A stretch of 44,285 nt of DNA, taken from the NCBI GenBank assembly GCA_003164295.1, contig PLTA01000019.1, positions 8,001-52,285 of the forward strand. The letters run 5' to 3'. This document shows, piece by piece, positions 44,112 to 44,285 of this stretch. A model generated the notes under the pieces. The model was not told the DNA's origin, did not search any database, and saw nothing but the letters and a program-made list of their open reading frames with translations. The stretch is from Candidatus Bathyarchaeota archaeon (GTDB lineage Archaea > Thermoproteota > Bathyarchaeia > Bathyarchaeales > Bathycorpusculaceae). The translations under genes and the position numbers were made by a program. Each line of letters begins with the position of its first letter. The stretch's first letter is position 1.

Positions 44112-44285
44112 CTCCTTTAGAGATGTTAGGCTTTGCAAATTAGCGTACCTTCAGTGAATACAAGGATTCTCCTATAATGAAGACTACGTACGATCTCATT
44201 TAAGGTTCAACATATTTAAAATGCAATTTCAGGAAAATTAATGAAAAACAAGTGTGTGGGATTAAAATTTATTCCAACCAACCAA

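Overview
The window is archaeal chromosome, most probably from a mesophilic Bathyarchaeia-like (Thermoproteota) lineage. It carries archaeal information-processing genes (20S proteasome beta subunit, the KH/beta-CASP termination factor aCPSF1/FttA, aIF1A, ribosomal protein eL33), the archaeal lipid enzyme glycerol-1-phosphate dehydrogenase, archaeal SepF, archaeosine-pathway QueC, intron-containing tRNAs and TATA/BRE-like promoters. The exact taxon is inferred.

Layout. 1-4.3 kb: 3' end of a Y-family DNA polymerase, a broken nitroreductase, tandem RNA-like hairpins, a decayed QueC relic, a frameshifted beta-CASP nuclease, and a queT-queC operon behind a structured leader. 4.4-7.6 kb: psmB-fttA pair and sepF. 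7.7-14 kb: small membrane protein, a class V aminotransferase, a secreted PQQ-type beta-propeller, a serA-DUF1015 pair, an aquaporin and a (CT)22 microsatellite. 14.2-20 kb: small metal-binding proteins (YHS, CxxC, C2H2), DEAD-box helicase, eL33, aIF1A plus a LysW-like protein, and a ferritin-like protein. 20-26 kb: large exported proteins, namely a FecR-like membrane protein and a papain-family protease split by two frameshifts. 26-31.6 kb: two vapBC pairs, a tRNA-Arg with an insertion in its D-loop, an HD-domain protein, egsA, a VOC protein and an FKBP isomerase.

31.9-42.7 kb is an accessory island. It starts at an intron-containing tRNA-Ser(GGA). A degenerate copy of that tRNA's 3' end plus about 140 bp of flank recurs 10.4 kb downstream, as expected for an old tRNA-targeted integration. 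Inside are trehalose genes (otsA-otsB fusion and divergent treT), an N-terminal integrase remnant, further tRNA-3'-end-like fragments, and a compact cassette at 37.87-40.70 kb. The cassette encodes a 46-residue glycine-rich peptide, a 92-residue helical protein and a 793-residue STAND NTPase with C-terminal TPRs. The peptide and the N-terminus of the STAND protein carry the same gap-free 26-residue motif. The peptide and helical ORFs are in frame, split by one TAA. I infer a motif-coupled sensor/effector system, possibly antiviral, flanked by about 90-bp direct repeats. The window ends with a third beta-CASP nuclease.

At least six otherwise plausible genes contain single-base frameshifts, several at homopolymers, so sequencing indels must be excluded before calling them pseudogenes.
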